The translations under genes were made by a program, and so were the position numbers. The notes beneath the pieces were generated by a model. That model had not been told where the DNA came from and searched no databases. It was given only the letters and a program-made list of their open reading frames with translations. Below, piece by piece: positions 46,539-56,704 of a DNA stretch of 64,000 nt (position 1 is the stretch's first letter; every line of letters begins with the position of its first letter). The stretch comes from Chitinophagaceae bacterium (GTDB lineage Bacteria > Bacteroidota > Bacteroidia > Chitinophagales > Chitinophagaceae). The stretch is from the NCBI GenBank assembly GCA_016710745.1, contig JADJVB010000010.1, positions 992,001 through 1,056,000 on the forward strand, written 5' to 3'.

Positions 46539-46921
46539 ATAATAAAAAGCCAACCGTTTTCATTGTAGATGATGAGCCATTATTGTCCGAAATGCTAGCC
46601 GATTATTTAAAGGAGCAATATACAGACTTTAACATCGTATCTTTTCCAACAGGGGAAGCATGTTTGCAAAGTTTGGATGAACAGCCAGATGCGGTTGTTT
46701 TGGATTATTACCTGAATTCAAAAGAAAAAGATGCAGCCAATGGTATTGATATATTGAAGGAAATAAAAAAACAAAACTCAGCGCTCCCGGTAATCATGCT
46801 GTCCAGCCAGGAAAGTTATGGTACAGCCGCACAAACTATCATGTATGGGGCCGTGCATTATGTGATAAAAGGTCAAGATGCTTTTGAAGAAATTTTTCAA
46901 CTCATTAAAGCCAATGTATAG
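46535..46921 (+). CDS. Stand-alone receiver-domain response regulator
   Basis: 128 residues, intact. Receiver domain only: VFIVDDEPLLSEML with the acidic pocket, phosphoacceptor Asp in AVVLDYYLN, Ser/Thr switch in IMLSSQES and Lys in VIKGQD. The start overlaps the end of the hybrid-kinase gene by 4 bases (ATGA), and its stop TAG is followed directly by the Hpt ATG, so the three are co-transcribed. No output domain, so it acts as a phosphate relay or sink, or by protein contact. Confidence 0.85.
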   Translation: MNNKKPTVFIVDDEPLLSEMLADYLKEQYTDFNIVSFPTGEACLQSLDEQPDAVVLDYYLNSKEKDAANGIDILKEIKKQNSALPVIMLSSQESYGTAAQTIMYGAVHYVIKGQDAFEEIFQLIKANV

Positions 46922-47255
46922 ATGGTCAATTTAACCTTTTTAAAAAAATTTACAAAAGACGATGCTCAAAAAATGAAACGCTACATTTCGTTATACCTTG
47001 ATGTAGCGCCAAAAACTTTTGACGAAATGAAACGTAACCTCAAAAATGAAGATTGGGAGCAGCTTCGTATTAATGCACATTCCTAAAACCACAGGCCGAT
47101 TTTATGGGAATTGACAGTTTAAAAGAAGAACTGATTAAAATAGAAGAAGCTGTAAAATCAAAAGTTTTGATGTTCTTGAAAACCTGTTTACTACATCGCT
47201 TAAAATAGCTGCCGATTCGGAGATTATACTTAAAGATATGTTAGATCAATTCTAA
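46922..47255 (+). pseudogene. Hpt phosphotransfer protein, frameshifted
   Basis: MVNLTFLKKFTKDDAQKMKRYISLYLDVAP...LRINAHS is followed by a one-base loss exactly in the active-site segment; restored it reads AHSLKPQADFMGIDSLKEELIKIEE, with the phosphorylatable His of the Hpt domain (HSLK). A second shift lies near 47160. Repaired length ~112 residues, all-helical. It would accept phosphate from the hybrid kinase and pass it to the response regulators. Confidence 0.75.
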
Positions 47256-47261
47256 AAAAAC

Positions 47262-47477
47262 GCCTTACAACATTTGTATTGCCAATAGTGGGGCTTGACA
47301 TTGGAGCAATCAGCAGCGGTAATTCTACTGTGCTTCATATCGGGGCTGGACGAATAACGCCCTCCCGATAGCTATCGGGATTAGTTCTTAATATTTAACT
47401 TTATAAAAAAGCCAGGCAGTAGTTCTGGGCGGACGAATATAAAATTTCCCACCATCGGCAATACCTGTTCGTTATAC
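47262..47477 (+). repeat. attC-like site 18, closing the phosphorelay cassette
   Basis: GCCTTACAAC is the reverse complement, at 9 of 10 bases, of GTTTTAAGGC, the sequence at 42853 where this cassette starts. Left arm GTATTGCCAATAGTGGGG pairs with CCCACCATCGGCAATACC; right boundary TTCGTTATAC. It contains the palindrome CCCGATAGCTATCGGGA at ~47372. Subfamily B-like inner part. Confidence 0.72.
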
Positions 47478-47564
47478 TAGGAACTCACTTGGAGTTTAAT
47501 TTTTATAAGTTTATATCTTCCAATTCCTAAAACCATAGAATAGTTAATACAAGTAAATCTTTTT

Positions 47565-48960
47565 ATGAAAAAAACATTTCTCCTTCTTTTATTCCCGTTT
47601 GCATTATATGCACAACATAATAATTCACTTTTTGATGTATACATGGAAGGTCAAACCAATCTTTATGGATTCAATGGTAATGTATTGGTTTCAAAAGATG
47701 GAAATGTTATTTATAAAAAGTCTTTTGGGTTTGCTGATTACAACACAAAGAAAAAACTTGACAGCAACAGCATTTTTGATTGCGGTTCCATAGCGAAGGA
47801 ATTCACTGCAATGGGCATCTTGCTATTGAAAGATAAAGGTAAGATTAGCTACACAGATACGCTTAGGAAATTCTTTCCCGAACTTCCCTATTCAAATATC
47901 ACCATTCATCAATTGCTTACTCATACTTCCGGAATACCAGACGGATTCGACTTAGTTTCAAATTTTTTTGACCACAATAGCATTGCTTCCAATGATGATT
48001 TAATAAGCTTGCTGGTAAGTAAGAAACCGGCACTTTTATTTAAATCCGGCGAAAAAATGATGTATTCCGGAACGGCTTTTAACCTGCTGGCAAGCATAAT
48101 AGAAAAGATCTCAGGAAAACCATATAAAGAGTATATGTACGAACAGGTTTTTAAACCATTGGGAATGATGCATACCCAGGTAGCAAATGGACCAAGATTC
48201 GTGGAAAATATTCCAGGTTTGGCTTATGGATTTGTTTATTCTGATAGTTTAAAAAAATATTTACAGGCTGACAGCCAGTATTCAGGCTGGCCACCCTACC
48301 TAGCTGGTATTACTGGGGAAGGTATGATTATTACTACAACAGGAGACCTTTTAAAATGGGACCGGGCCCTCAAAAAATAAAGTCCTGCTTACAGATGTAA
48401 CTCAACTCGAAATGCTTTCCACGCAAGCACAAAACACTTTCCTGAAAGTTAATTTTGGTTATGGAATAAGAGTTGGAAAAATGATGTGGAGATTATATTT
48501 TCATCAAGGGTCATATCCGGGGTATGAAAGTATGCATCTTTGTTATACCAATGATGATGTTACTGTGATCATACTATCCAATAATGAATCACACTCAACG
48601 TTTATTTCCGATGCTTTGTCGGCTATCGCTTTAAACAGAAATATAGTTCTGCCTTACGCTCACCAAGAAGATCGGAGATATGCTGCATTCAATAAATATG
48701 GTGGTAAGTATATGATGCAATTTACAAGGCCTCCCTATATGGCTACATTCCCTATGGAATTTGTTAGAAAAAATGATAAATTTTATATTCATCAAGGGAG
48801 TGGCGCCGATACAGAACTGAAACAAGAGTCAGGTACAAAGTTTTTTTTTGCTGATGGCACCGACCAGCAAATTGAATTTGAAACAGACAACAGTAACAAT
48901 CAGGATAAAGTATGGCATATTGCATGGGGAGTTAAAAGGGAACTGAAAAAAAATGAATGA
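47565..48960 (+). pseudogene. Serine hydrolase of the beta-lactamase/penicillin-binding fold, frameshifted
   Basis: Signal peptide (TFLLLLFPFALYAQ); SxxK in DCGSIAKEFTA; LLTHTSGIPDGFD; a YSG in place of the YxN box (MMYSGTAFN); ...YLAGITGEGMIITTTGDLLKW. A shift near 48380 leads to the C-terminal part with the third box HQG (FHQGSYPGYESM) and a beta-rich tail domain. Repaired length ~460 residues. It resembles cassette gene 3 in layout but not in sequence. Probably a periplasmic esterase or peptidase. The cassette starts GTTATAC at 47471; no attC was found after it. Confidence 0.75.
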
Positions 48961-49146
48961 AATTTCGCCACGGTTGGCAGCACGGGCAATAACAAAATAG
49001 AATGAAGGTCGCAGATTGCTCAGGTGAGCACAGCGAATGGTTATCCTTAAAAAATTTTTGAGATCGCGAAACGGCAGGCGTTCTATACGCCACCGGCCGG
49101 TGGCAATGGGTTTACATAGCTTTTATATTTTCGTACAGATAAGGGG

Positions 49147-49181
49147 AAAGAAAAACGGTACACCAGGTACCGTTTTTCTTT
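49147..49181. terminator. Strong bidirectional terminator
   Basis: AAAGAAAAACGGTAC and GTACCGTTTTTCTTT form a perfect 15-pair stem with a five-base loop. It serves the minus-strand gene at 49195 and anything read from the left. The preceding ~190 bases after the hydrolase show no gene and no attC. Confidence 0.85.
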
Positions 49182-49194
49182 GGATGATATTTTG

Positions 49195-49819
49195 TTACGG
49201 CTCGCAGCTGCAATATTCAAATTTCATTCCCCAGTTGCCTCCGCTTGGGTTGATTCGGGTACCATTACCCCAGGCTGTTTGCGAATTAATGACCTGGTTG
49301 GAGCTGTTATATTGTTTCACCACCGCATGCGCAGCAATACATCCGCAGCTACCGGGAGCTATTTGTGAAATGGGTACCTGGTAGGTATAGCTGGTTAAAT
49401 TGGCGTGTGTTCCACTATAAGGAAAATGGCCGGGAATGGGGTTACCCGGATTATTGACCGGTATGGCAGCGCAGTCGCCTACATACAAATGGGTTTCGGT
49501 TAAAAACCAGCCATTGGCCGTATTATAGGTTACATAAATGTATTCATCGTCATTGGTAACACTTACCGTACCGGCGTTGATCGATTGGCCGGCGACCAGC
49601 ATAACCACGGTGGGTTCACATTCATCTCCCGAGCCTTCTCTACCGGCTAAGCCGCCGTTTTCACCGATGTTGTTTTATTATCAATTGACCCGTTTTTTTG
49701 TTGATTAACAACGTCAACTCCGGCCTGAGATGAAGGTTGATTCAAATCGGCTTTTTTACAGGAGAAAATGCCGAGAACGGCTGCGGTCAACATCATGTTG
49801 AGTAATGATTTTTTTTCAT
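49195..49819 (-). pseudogene. Lipoprotein of unknown function, frameshifted
   Basis: ATG at 49817-49819 begins a lipoprotein signal (KKSLLNMMLTAAVLGIFSC, with a shift in the A-run just after the ATG), then KKADLNQPSSQAGVDVVNQQ. A second shift near 49630 gives the main domain: VTNDDEYIYVTYNTANGWFLTETHLYVG, CGCIAAHAVVKQYN, and the end AWGNGTRINPSGGNWGMKFEYCSCEP. Homologous-looking proteins with this aspartate- and tryptophan-containing domain are frequent in Chitinophagaceae, but function is unknown. Confidence 0.6.
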
Positions 49820-50030
49820 AGGTATTTGTTTTTAAAATGTAAAAGAAAAAAATAGGAGCCATACAAAGGGAACGCTGTATGGGACTGTTTATTATGCGAA
49901 AATCACCGCATTCAGGAATAGGGTATTTTTTCATGAATAAAGCGATTTTTTTGAGGTTTATTGTACGCAGTAAAAAGAGAACCGAAACCTCAAAATGATG
50001 GAATCTACCAAGGGGATTGCCCAGGCGTAA

Positions 50031-50130
50031 GGACCATTTTATATGCTTCACACAAATTGCGGGCCCGGCCCAGGATTCGCTCAGCCCCGGTTCGCGGTGC
50101 ACGAACGGAAGCACATAAAATAAACGGGCC
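50031..50130. repeat. Imperfect 100-base inverted repeat
   Basis: GGACCATTTTATATGCTTC on the left is mirrored by GAAGCACATAAAATAAACGGGCC on the right, enclosing a G/C-rich centre (GGGCCCGGCCC). The stretch 49820-50417 has no convincing gene; this element is its main feature and could be a MITE-like or RNA hairpin. Confidence 0.5.
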
Positions 50131-50417
50131 ATTTATCCTACTTGTTAAAACTGTGTAAATGTTTACTATTATATGAGATAGTAAAACTATCATTTGATAA
50201 AAAAACGATCTTTGTGTTATTAAAAAAAAGATCAATTGACACGGGAAAGAATGTGAAAACACGGCTGACCAAAATTACCTGGCAGGGAAGTAACTGCCAA
50301 TCCTGTTTTTCAGTTTGGTTTCCGGATCCGTATAAACTGGTTTTACATTTTGAACTCGGCGGTGCCGGTCAATAATGAAGGCAACAGGAATTTATTTTAT
50401 TACGAAAAACAGAAATC

Positions 50418-50959
50418 ATGAAATATCTATTTAGTGAAATTGTACTTTTGACAGCGATGCTTTTCATATCCGAAACGGGGATTGCCCAGGCGAATAAAGA
50501 ACACAGTTTCTCGGTCAATTTTGGTCCTGAGATCACTTTTCCGGAATCAGCGTTACGAAGGACACATAAAATCGGTTTTGGCGGCAGCATCAAAGGAGAA
50601 TGTACTTTTGGCAAACATGCAAGCGCTACCATTAACAGCGGGGTATCCATTTTTAACGGAAAAGGATACTTTGATGATTTATTATCGCCCGAAAAGAATT
50701 TGATCAACTGATGGCCGTTCCGGTAAAGTTGGGTGTAAGGTACTATATCGGCAATTTTTATGTTGCCGGAGAAGGAGGAGTGGTTTTTCTGAGTAAATAT
50801 TTGAATTCATCCCGACCCGTAGCAAGTATAGGATTGGGCGATAAGATTAAACTCGGTTCGGGCAAACTGGATATTTCATTGAGGCAGGAGTTTTGGCTAA
50901 GCAACGTTCAAAATTTAAATATGGCGGTGTTAAGAGTAGCATATGAAATTGTTTGGTAA
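50418..50959 (+). pseudogene. Outer-membrane beta-barrel-like protein, frameshifted
   Basis: Signal peptide (EIVLLTAMLFISETGIAQ) then alternating strands of the OmpW/porin-like kind (SFSVNFGPEITFP, VKLGVRYYIGNFYVAGEGGVVF, KLDISLRQEFWLS, VLRVAYEIVW). One shift near 50695 separates the two halves; repaired length ~180 residues. Specific function unknown. Confidence 0.6.
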
Positions 50960-51020
50960 ATTGAAACAGTAATGGTGACCGGTTTTTCCAATCTGATCGG
51001 TAATAAAAAATATATTTAAC

Positions 51021-51360
51021 ATGATTATAGTAAAACTTCTGGTGGGGATAAAAACTGGGTGATGCGGTGGCGGATACTATTCTAAAAAATAAATTTACCC
51101 TGAATGTATTTGGCAGTGTGTTTGATTCCTATCATATAAACGCCTCACTTACAAAAGAACATACCGAGGTGTATGTTATTCAGTTTATAACAAAAAGTAT
51201 GTTGTTTAATGAAATTGAGGAAAGCTTGAAAAACGAATTTCCGCAAACCGACTTTTCTATCTGCGCCACCCCCCTGGTGCACATTGCGTTTAATCTTCAC
51301 GACAAGATCAGCAAGCGGGTGAATGGAACAAACCTGGTAAAAGAAGAAACCGAAGACTAA
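51021..51360 (+). pseudogene. Small cytosolic protein of unknown function, frameshifted near its start
   Basis: ATG at 51021 (MIIVKLLVGIKTG), then an extra G in a GGG run near 51055; beyond it the frame runs DAVADTILKNKFTLNVFGSVFDSYHINASLTKEHTEVYVIQF to EETED. About 112 residues, alpha-beta by appearance, weakly CutA-like in layout. It ends 11 bases before a TerC gene, and the pair is likely one operon. Confidence 0.55.
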
Positions 51361-51371
51361 AGAAACAAACT

Positions 51372-52128
51372 ATGGACTATCAAATTATAGTGTCACTTGT
51401 AACACTGATCGTGTTGGAAGTTATTTTAGGGATAGATAATGTGATTTTCATATCCATTCTGGCCAATAAATTACCGGCGCATCAACAAAAGAAAGCCAGG
51501 TTTTACGGCTTAATACTGGCCATGGTTCTCCGATTGGGATTACTGGCCATGGTGGCATGGGTCATGAAACTGGACGATGATTTGTTTCTGGTTTTTAACC
51601 GGGAATATCAGTTAAGGATTTAATATTGATATTGGGCGGGTTGTTTTGTTGTACAAGAGCTCTGCCGAAATATACCATAAAATGGAAGGAGAACAAGGCA
51701 ATAAAACCAGTAAAATAAAAGCGGTCACATTTGCCCAGGTGATCTTTCAGATTTTATTAATGGATATGGTCTTTTCAATTGATTCAATAATTACAGCCAT
51801 AGGCATGGTTAAAGAGATATGGATAATGTATGTTGCCATTATTGTTACTGTTTTATTAATGCTGGTTGCTGCCGAACCGATCAGTAATTTTGTTAATAAA
51901 CATCCGGCATTTAAAATGCTGGCTCTTTCCTTTTTATTGTTGATAGGATTTGCTTTGGTAAGCGAGGGATTTGGGATGGACATTCCCAAAGGGTATATTT
52001 ATTTTTCAATGGCATTTTCAATGCTGGTGAGCATTTTTCAAATGCGGATGAACCGAAATAACAAACCGGTGGTTACGCATGAACATTATGCTGAAGGAGA
52101 AGATGAATTACCTAAAAACGTATTTTGA
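51372..52128 (+). pseudogene. TerC-family integral membrane protein, frameshifted
   Basis: MDYQIIVSLVTLIVLEVILGIDNVIFISILANKLP is the classic TerC N-terminus with the conserved acidic residues in EVILGIDN; after a shift near 51615 the frame continues LILILGGLFLLYKSSAEIYHKMEG and the second signature LLMDMVFSIDSIITAIGM. About 252 residues and seven membrane spans when repaired. TerC proteins are linked to tellurite resistance and to metal (Mn) loading of exported proteins. Confidence 0.8.
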
Positions 52129-52184
52129 GTTGACCGGTATATCCGTTTAATTTACTGAATAAAATATTTATTGTTTCCTTTACC

Positions 52185-52345
52185 TTCCGCCGCAAACCAG
52201 GCGGGGGTTTCTTTTACGCTGCATTTTCATTTTGTTGGCGCCGTTGTTGGTTGCCTGGCCAATAACGTAAATTTTCTCTTTTGCATTTCGTTTATTAATT
52301 TACATTTGGGTGTATCCCCGCAACCTACTTGTTCTGCGGCGGATT
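52185..52345. repeat. Degenerate attC-like and GTTGTTGGTCGCC-type repeat
   Basis: CCGCCGCAAACCAGGCGGGGG, then GCCGTTGTTGGTTGCCTGGCCAATAAC, then TTTCGTTTATTAATTTACATTTGGG, the inner motif of attC subfamily A. No clear boundaries; looks like a decayed cassette site lying outside the arrays. Confidence 0.4.
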
Positions 52346-52382
52346 TGCGTTTATAATAAAGGTATCTCATTAAATTAACCAT

Positions 52383-53236
52383 ATGAAGATCAAATTAATG
52401 TCGAAATATCTGCTTGTTACCCTTTTGTTTTTTCAATTTATAGGCATTAACAGGTCAACAGGTCAAACCTATAGTAAAGAAACGATTTTGATCAGTACAG
52501 CTTATGGGAATATGAAAGTGAAGCTTTTCAATGAAACGCCCGGTCATCGAAATAATTTTCTTAAACTGGTTAAGCAGGGTTTCTATGACAGTTTACTTTT
52601 TCACAGAGTAATTGATCAGTTCATGATACAGGGAGGCGATCCTTATAGCAAGTTGGCAAATGATACTTCGCTGTTAGGTGATGGAGATGTTGATTACTGG
52701 ATCCCGGCTGAATTTAACAGGAAGCTTTTTCACAGGAAAGGTATGCTGGCCGCGGCAAGGGAAGGGGATGATGTTAATCCAAATAAAGAATCAAGCGGAT
52801 CGCAATTCTATATTGTTATGGGTAAAACTTATGAGGCGCCCGCTTTACGAAAAGCTGAATTGCGGATAAATAAAGACCTGGTGCGAAAAATTAATTACAA
52901 TGTTGCGTTCAGTGGCAAAAGCAGCGCACTCAGAAGCTATTACAACCGCCTCCTGGCCGAGGAAAAAGAAGATAGCTTAAAATATGCGACACAACAATTG
53001 ACAGATCCGATCTCGGTTGAACGGTACGAAAAAACACCTCATTTTACCTTTACTGCCAAACAACAGAAAACCTATGCCACCCAGGCGGAACCCCGCATTT
53101 GGATATGAATTATACCATTTTTGGCGAAGTGGTTGAGGGCCTCGAAGTAATAGATAAAATTGCGGCTGTGAAAACGGATAAGAACAACAGACCAAAAGAA
53201 AATGTGAGGATGAAAATTTCAATTCTGCAGGAGTAA
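52383..53236 (+). pseudogene. Cyclophilin-type peptidyl-prolyl cis-trans isomerase, frameshifted
   Basis: Signal peptide (YLLVTLLFFQFIGINRSTGQ), then a cyclophilin domain: TAYGNMKVKLFNETPGHRNNFLKL, FHRVIDQFMIQGGDP, and SSGSQFYIVMGK. A long insert (residues ~155-205) is typical for Bacteroidota periplasmic cyclophilins. One G is missing near 53085: restored, the frame reads TQGGTPHLDMNYTIFGEVVEGLEVIDKIA and ends at 53236. About 284 residues; assists folding of exported proteins in the periplasm. Confidence 0.85.
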
Positions 53237-53619
53237 CTTCTGTTCCTGTTCATGGCCGAAAAGGGAATCACCGTATTTTTATTTCGTGAGCCCCGAACAG
53301 GGGTGGTTAAAATCATCATGTTAGCGGTTCTCATTCACCGGTAGTGAACTGCGGGATCTGTGTACATCCCCACCCGACCCCCAATCTGCCCTAACATACT
53401 GCAGCGCAGTGAACTATCCCGTGTATGCGCTAACAGCAAAGGTTCCCTTTCATTATTCGGGGATTAAAAAATATCCCCGCTTTGCCCGGGATCTGTGTTC
53501 CGCGGCAACCCGAACCTGGATAGGATCAGATCCAAATAAGTAAAAAGCATGACCACGGTCATTGCCATACAAATGGTGCTGACCTAATTTTCCACGATTC
53601 ACATCATAAAAATACGATC
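53237..53619. other. Gene-free stretch
   Basis: About 380 bases with no protein-like frame. TTAGCGGTT (~53321) and GCGCTAACAGC (~53427) are cassette-core-like words in inverted orientation about 100 bases apart, but no matched arms were found between them. TATCCCCGCTTTGCCCGGG and GGGGAT words form weak hairpins. Confidence 0.3.
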
Positions 53620-55031
53620 ATGAAAAAATTACTTGTTTCCCTTACCGTTTTGTTTTTTACTATCGGCCTGGTAGCTGTTGCAGAAGCACAGTTTGCGAAA
53701 AATGTAAAGGATGATATCGACCTTAAAAAAAAGGTGGTTGAGAATACAAACGTCATTGATCCCGTATCCGGACCAGATGGGAGAACAGAAACAGCAACTG
53801 CATCTAACGTAATATATGTTTCAAAATCGGGTAGCAACAGCAACGACGGGTCAATAACCGCTCCGATGAAGAATATCGACAAAGCTATACTGAAGGCGGC
53901 ACCCGGAGATGAAATAAGAGTAGCCCGGGGAATTTATATGGGTACGTTCGACATTGGATACCTGATAAGCGATAAACCCATTAAACTATATGGATCCTGG
54001 GACGATGGTTTTACCAAACAGGATATAGTAAACCATCCTACTGTTTTTCAGCCCGATAATGCGAGCGGTGGTAAATCAAGAAAAGCCATGCTTCAGTTTA
54101 CAAAGAAGTGGATGGAACCATTATTGATGGAATGGTATGGGAGATGGGTGAACGGAATCTTTATCATGAAAGAGAAGGCTTTGTTGACAGCGTAGAAGGA
54201 GGGCGGATAAAATACGCAACAGAATCCTCCAATGGAAAGAACAGCACGGTTGAATCACCGGCCATTTCATTTGCCAGCGCTACCGCGGGCGGCCATGTGA
54301 TCATACAAAATTGTGTTTTTTCGAACTGTGCAAACTTTGGAATACAGGCGGGTGTTAGAAGCGGATCGTTTAAGGTCATTAATAATGTATTTGTGGCCAC
54401 CAAAATGGCAGCCATAGAAATTTACGGCACTTGCGCCGGTAGTAATCAACAGGCTAATATGATTGCCTGCGCCGATGTGGAGATCGCGTACAATACCATT
54501 TTATTTACCTGGAGCAGATTGAAAGACTTTCTCGATATGGGTTATGGTGTTCGCCTGATGACCAAGTGCACGTACAATGTACATCACAATATCATCGGAG
54601 CCAGTATCATGGGTGGCATCGACAATAGCCGGTTTTGTAAGGATGATTTTATTAAGATCGATAACAACATCATGTTTGGGAACAAAGGCGGTGATCTGTA
54701 TTATACGCCTGCCAGTAACACCAAACTGCAATTAACGGTAGATCAGTTTGGAGACCTGGAATTTGCATCAAATAAGGGTAATATTGGGAAAGCCCCGATA
54801 ATACCGGTTTATCAACCTTATCTGAGAGGCTTTTATAGTGCGCGCTATAGCGAGACCACGAGTTACGATCCCAATTCGGGCAGTAACCAGTGGGCCAGGG
54901 CCCTGGGCATGAACCAGCAGGGAAGCATGACATCAAAAGTGAGTATGTTCATGAATAAATATCCCTGGCAGGAAACATTAAAACTTTTTGGCGCCTCATC
55001 TATTGCCGGAGCCCGTCAACCTTATAAGTGA
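53620..55031 (+). pseudogene. Secreted right-handed beta-helix protein, frameshifted
   Basis: Signal peptide (KKLLVSLTVLFFTIGLVAVAEAQ). VIYVSKSGSNSNDGSITAPMKNIDKAI is the usual entry of pectate-lyase-like/DUF1565 beta-helix proteins; repeated strand turns follow (HVIIQNCVFSNCANFGIQAG, FKVINNVFVATKMAAIEI, VEIAYNTILF, YNVHHNIIGASIMGGIDN). One shift lies near 54105. Repaired length ~470 residues. Could be a polysaccharide-active or adhesive surface protein; no catalytic residues assigned and no T9SS tail is obvious. Confidence 0.7.
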
Positions 55032-55261
55032 TGGCCTCCGGATGGTAATTACTTATTTTAAGTTTCAGACGAGTGTCTGTTTGGATATTGTACGACATCT
55101 TTCTTGACTTACCGTATTGCAAAAAATATAACTACAGCCGAGTATTACTGAATGACGGCGAGTCCTGCACCGTTGCACAAAAACTCACCAGAGACTAGTC
55201 TGAGAATTCGACAATGCCATGCACATGGCTTTAGTTATTCAAAAAATTATTGCCACACGTT

Positions 55262-56454
55262 TTAATTATCCGGACAAAGTTTTGATTTATCGGAGAAAGA
55301 ATTAATGAAATTGATATAATCCTCGTCTTCTCTTACCCGAACTACAATTGAAGTAAGTTGTCGTTTCATTTGCAAAACCCCGTCCTTATAACCGCCTGGA
55401 AAAAGAGCTGAACCAATTTCAGTGTCAGTTTTATCAAAAGCCGATTTAATATAAACTTTCTTATCCCAACTATCTTTGCCAATTGAATAATTTTTGCAAT
55501 ACTGATCTTTGTATTTGTACGTTCCCTGATAGGCACTTTGAACAGCCTTGTCATAAGATTGTTGCCCAAGTAAGGTTAACTGTGTTTTACTCCTTCGGCT
55601 AACAAGAAACGGGAACTCGTTTTTAGCATAGCGAGTTTCAATAATCCCGGATCGCCATTGAGCAGGATCTCATGAAAAAAGTCGGCCATCTCTTTCGCCG
55701 ATGCAAAATCAGGAATGGTAATATTCGGAACCGATTCAAGTTCTTTTCTACCCGCTTCTTCTGCCACGGTAAACACCAGGGTTTGTTTTTCTAATTTTTT
55801 GTATTCTTGCGCTGTTGCGGTTCTGGTAGAAAGCACTTTTTTGTCTTTAACGCTGCCTCCTAAAAAACTTGTCCAGGGACCTTTAATATCATCTCTGAAA
55901 AACCTGATTTCATAGTCTTGTTCAATGGTTTCTACTGCCAGGTTGTCTCCCAGAATGTCAGCCTGTATAGTCATATAAAACAGCGCATTTGTTGGTTTTG
56001 ACCAGGTAAACTCCTTTTCTTTATTTAGGGAGGGCCCGCTGATTATGTTTATGATTTTATTGTAACTAAAACCATAAAATTTTTTCCAATCCGTAGCGAT
56101 AAATTTTTTTATTTCCGCTTCTGTTGGACGAGGCACCCCCTCCCAGTCATTAGAAATTATTCTGAATTTTTTGTAGGAATATGTTGACCCCCCCATTGAC
56201 TGATAAACAGCATCGCCAACTACTTTAACTACTAACCCCGGATATTCAGCGGTTCTTCTTCGTATATGTACACCGCGAACATATTCCCAGTTGCCTAAAG
56301 AAGCATTCCATTGTCTTGTTCCTGTGGATTTCGTAAACTTTATATCGATTGTTGTTTCGTTGGTAAGATCCTTTTTTATCGCAGCATCTGACGGCTGTGA
56401 AAATAATGCGGGGCTGAAATAAACAAGGATTGCCAGGAAAAATAATTTTTTCAT
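55262..56454 (-). pseudogene. Secreted protein of unknown function, frameshifted
   Basis: Signal peptide (KKLFFLAILVYFSPALFSQ); a first domain with TRQWNASLGNWEYVRGVHIRRRTAEYPG and WEGVPRPTEAEIKKFIATDW. One base is missing near 55590, after FLLAEG. The continuation, in another frame, reads TQLTLLGQQSYDKAVQSAYQ, then KDGVLQMKRQLTSIVVRVREDEDYINFINSFS and ends KLCPDN at 55262. Repaired length ~397 residues. No family recognised. The 230 bases between this gene and the beta-helix gene show nothing clear. Confidence 0.6.
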
Positions 56455-56460
56455 AAATAA

Positions 56461-56704
56461 CAGGTTGAAATTATGGTGATGTAAAATTGATAAAACTAAA
56501 AATTCATTCCGGTACCCTTTCGGGTAATTTTTGCAACTTCATTAAATCTTCACCATTTTTGGTCGCCTGACCAACAACATAAAGGTTGAAATTATGGTGA
56601 TGTAAAATTGATAAAATTAAAAATTCATACAAGTACCCTTTCGGGTAATTTTTACAACTTCATTAAATCTTCGCCGTTGTTGGTCGCCTAACCCACAACA
56701 TTTG
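56461..56704. repeat. Tandem duplication of ~121 bases
   Basis: GGTTGAAATTATGGTGATGT opens both units (56463 and 56584), and ACTTCATTAAATCTTC followed by a GTTGTTGGTCGCC-type word closes both. The units differ at about a dozen positions. Lies between two outward-facing genes; no ORF. Confidence 0.8.

Noticed and set aside
50142..50375. 77-residue plus-strand ORF downstream of the inverted repeat
   Set aside because: No domain, a poor start region and unusual composition; not supported as a gene.
55366..55569. 67-residue minus-strand ORF rich in K, I and R
   Set aside because: A different frame of the same strand gives the clear continuation of the 55262-56454 protein (DKAVQSAYQ...KLCPDN).
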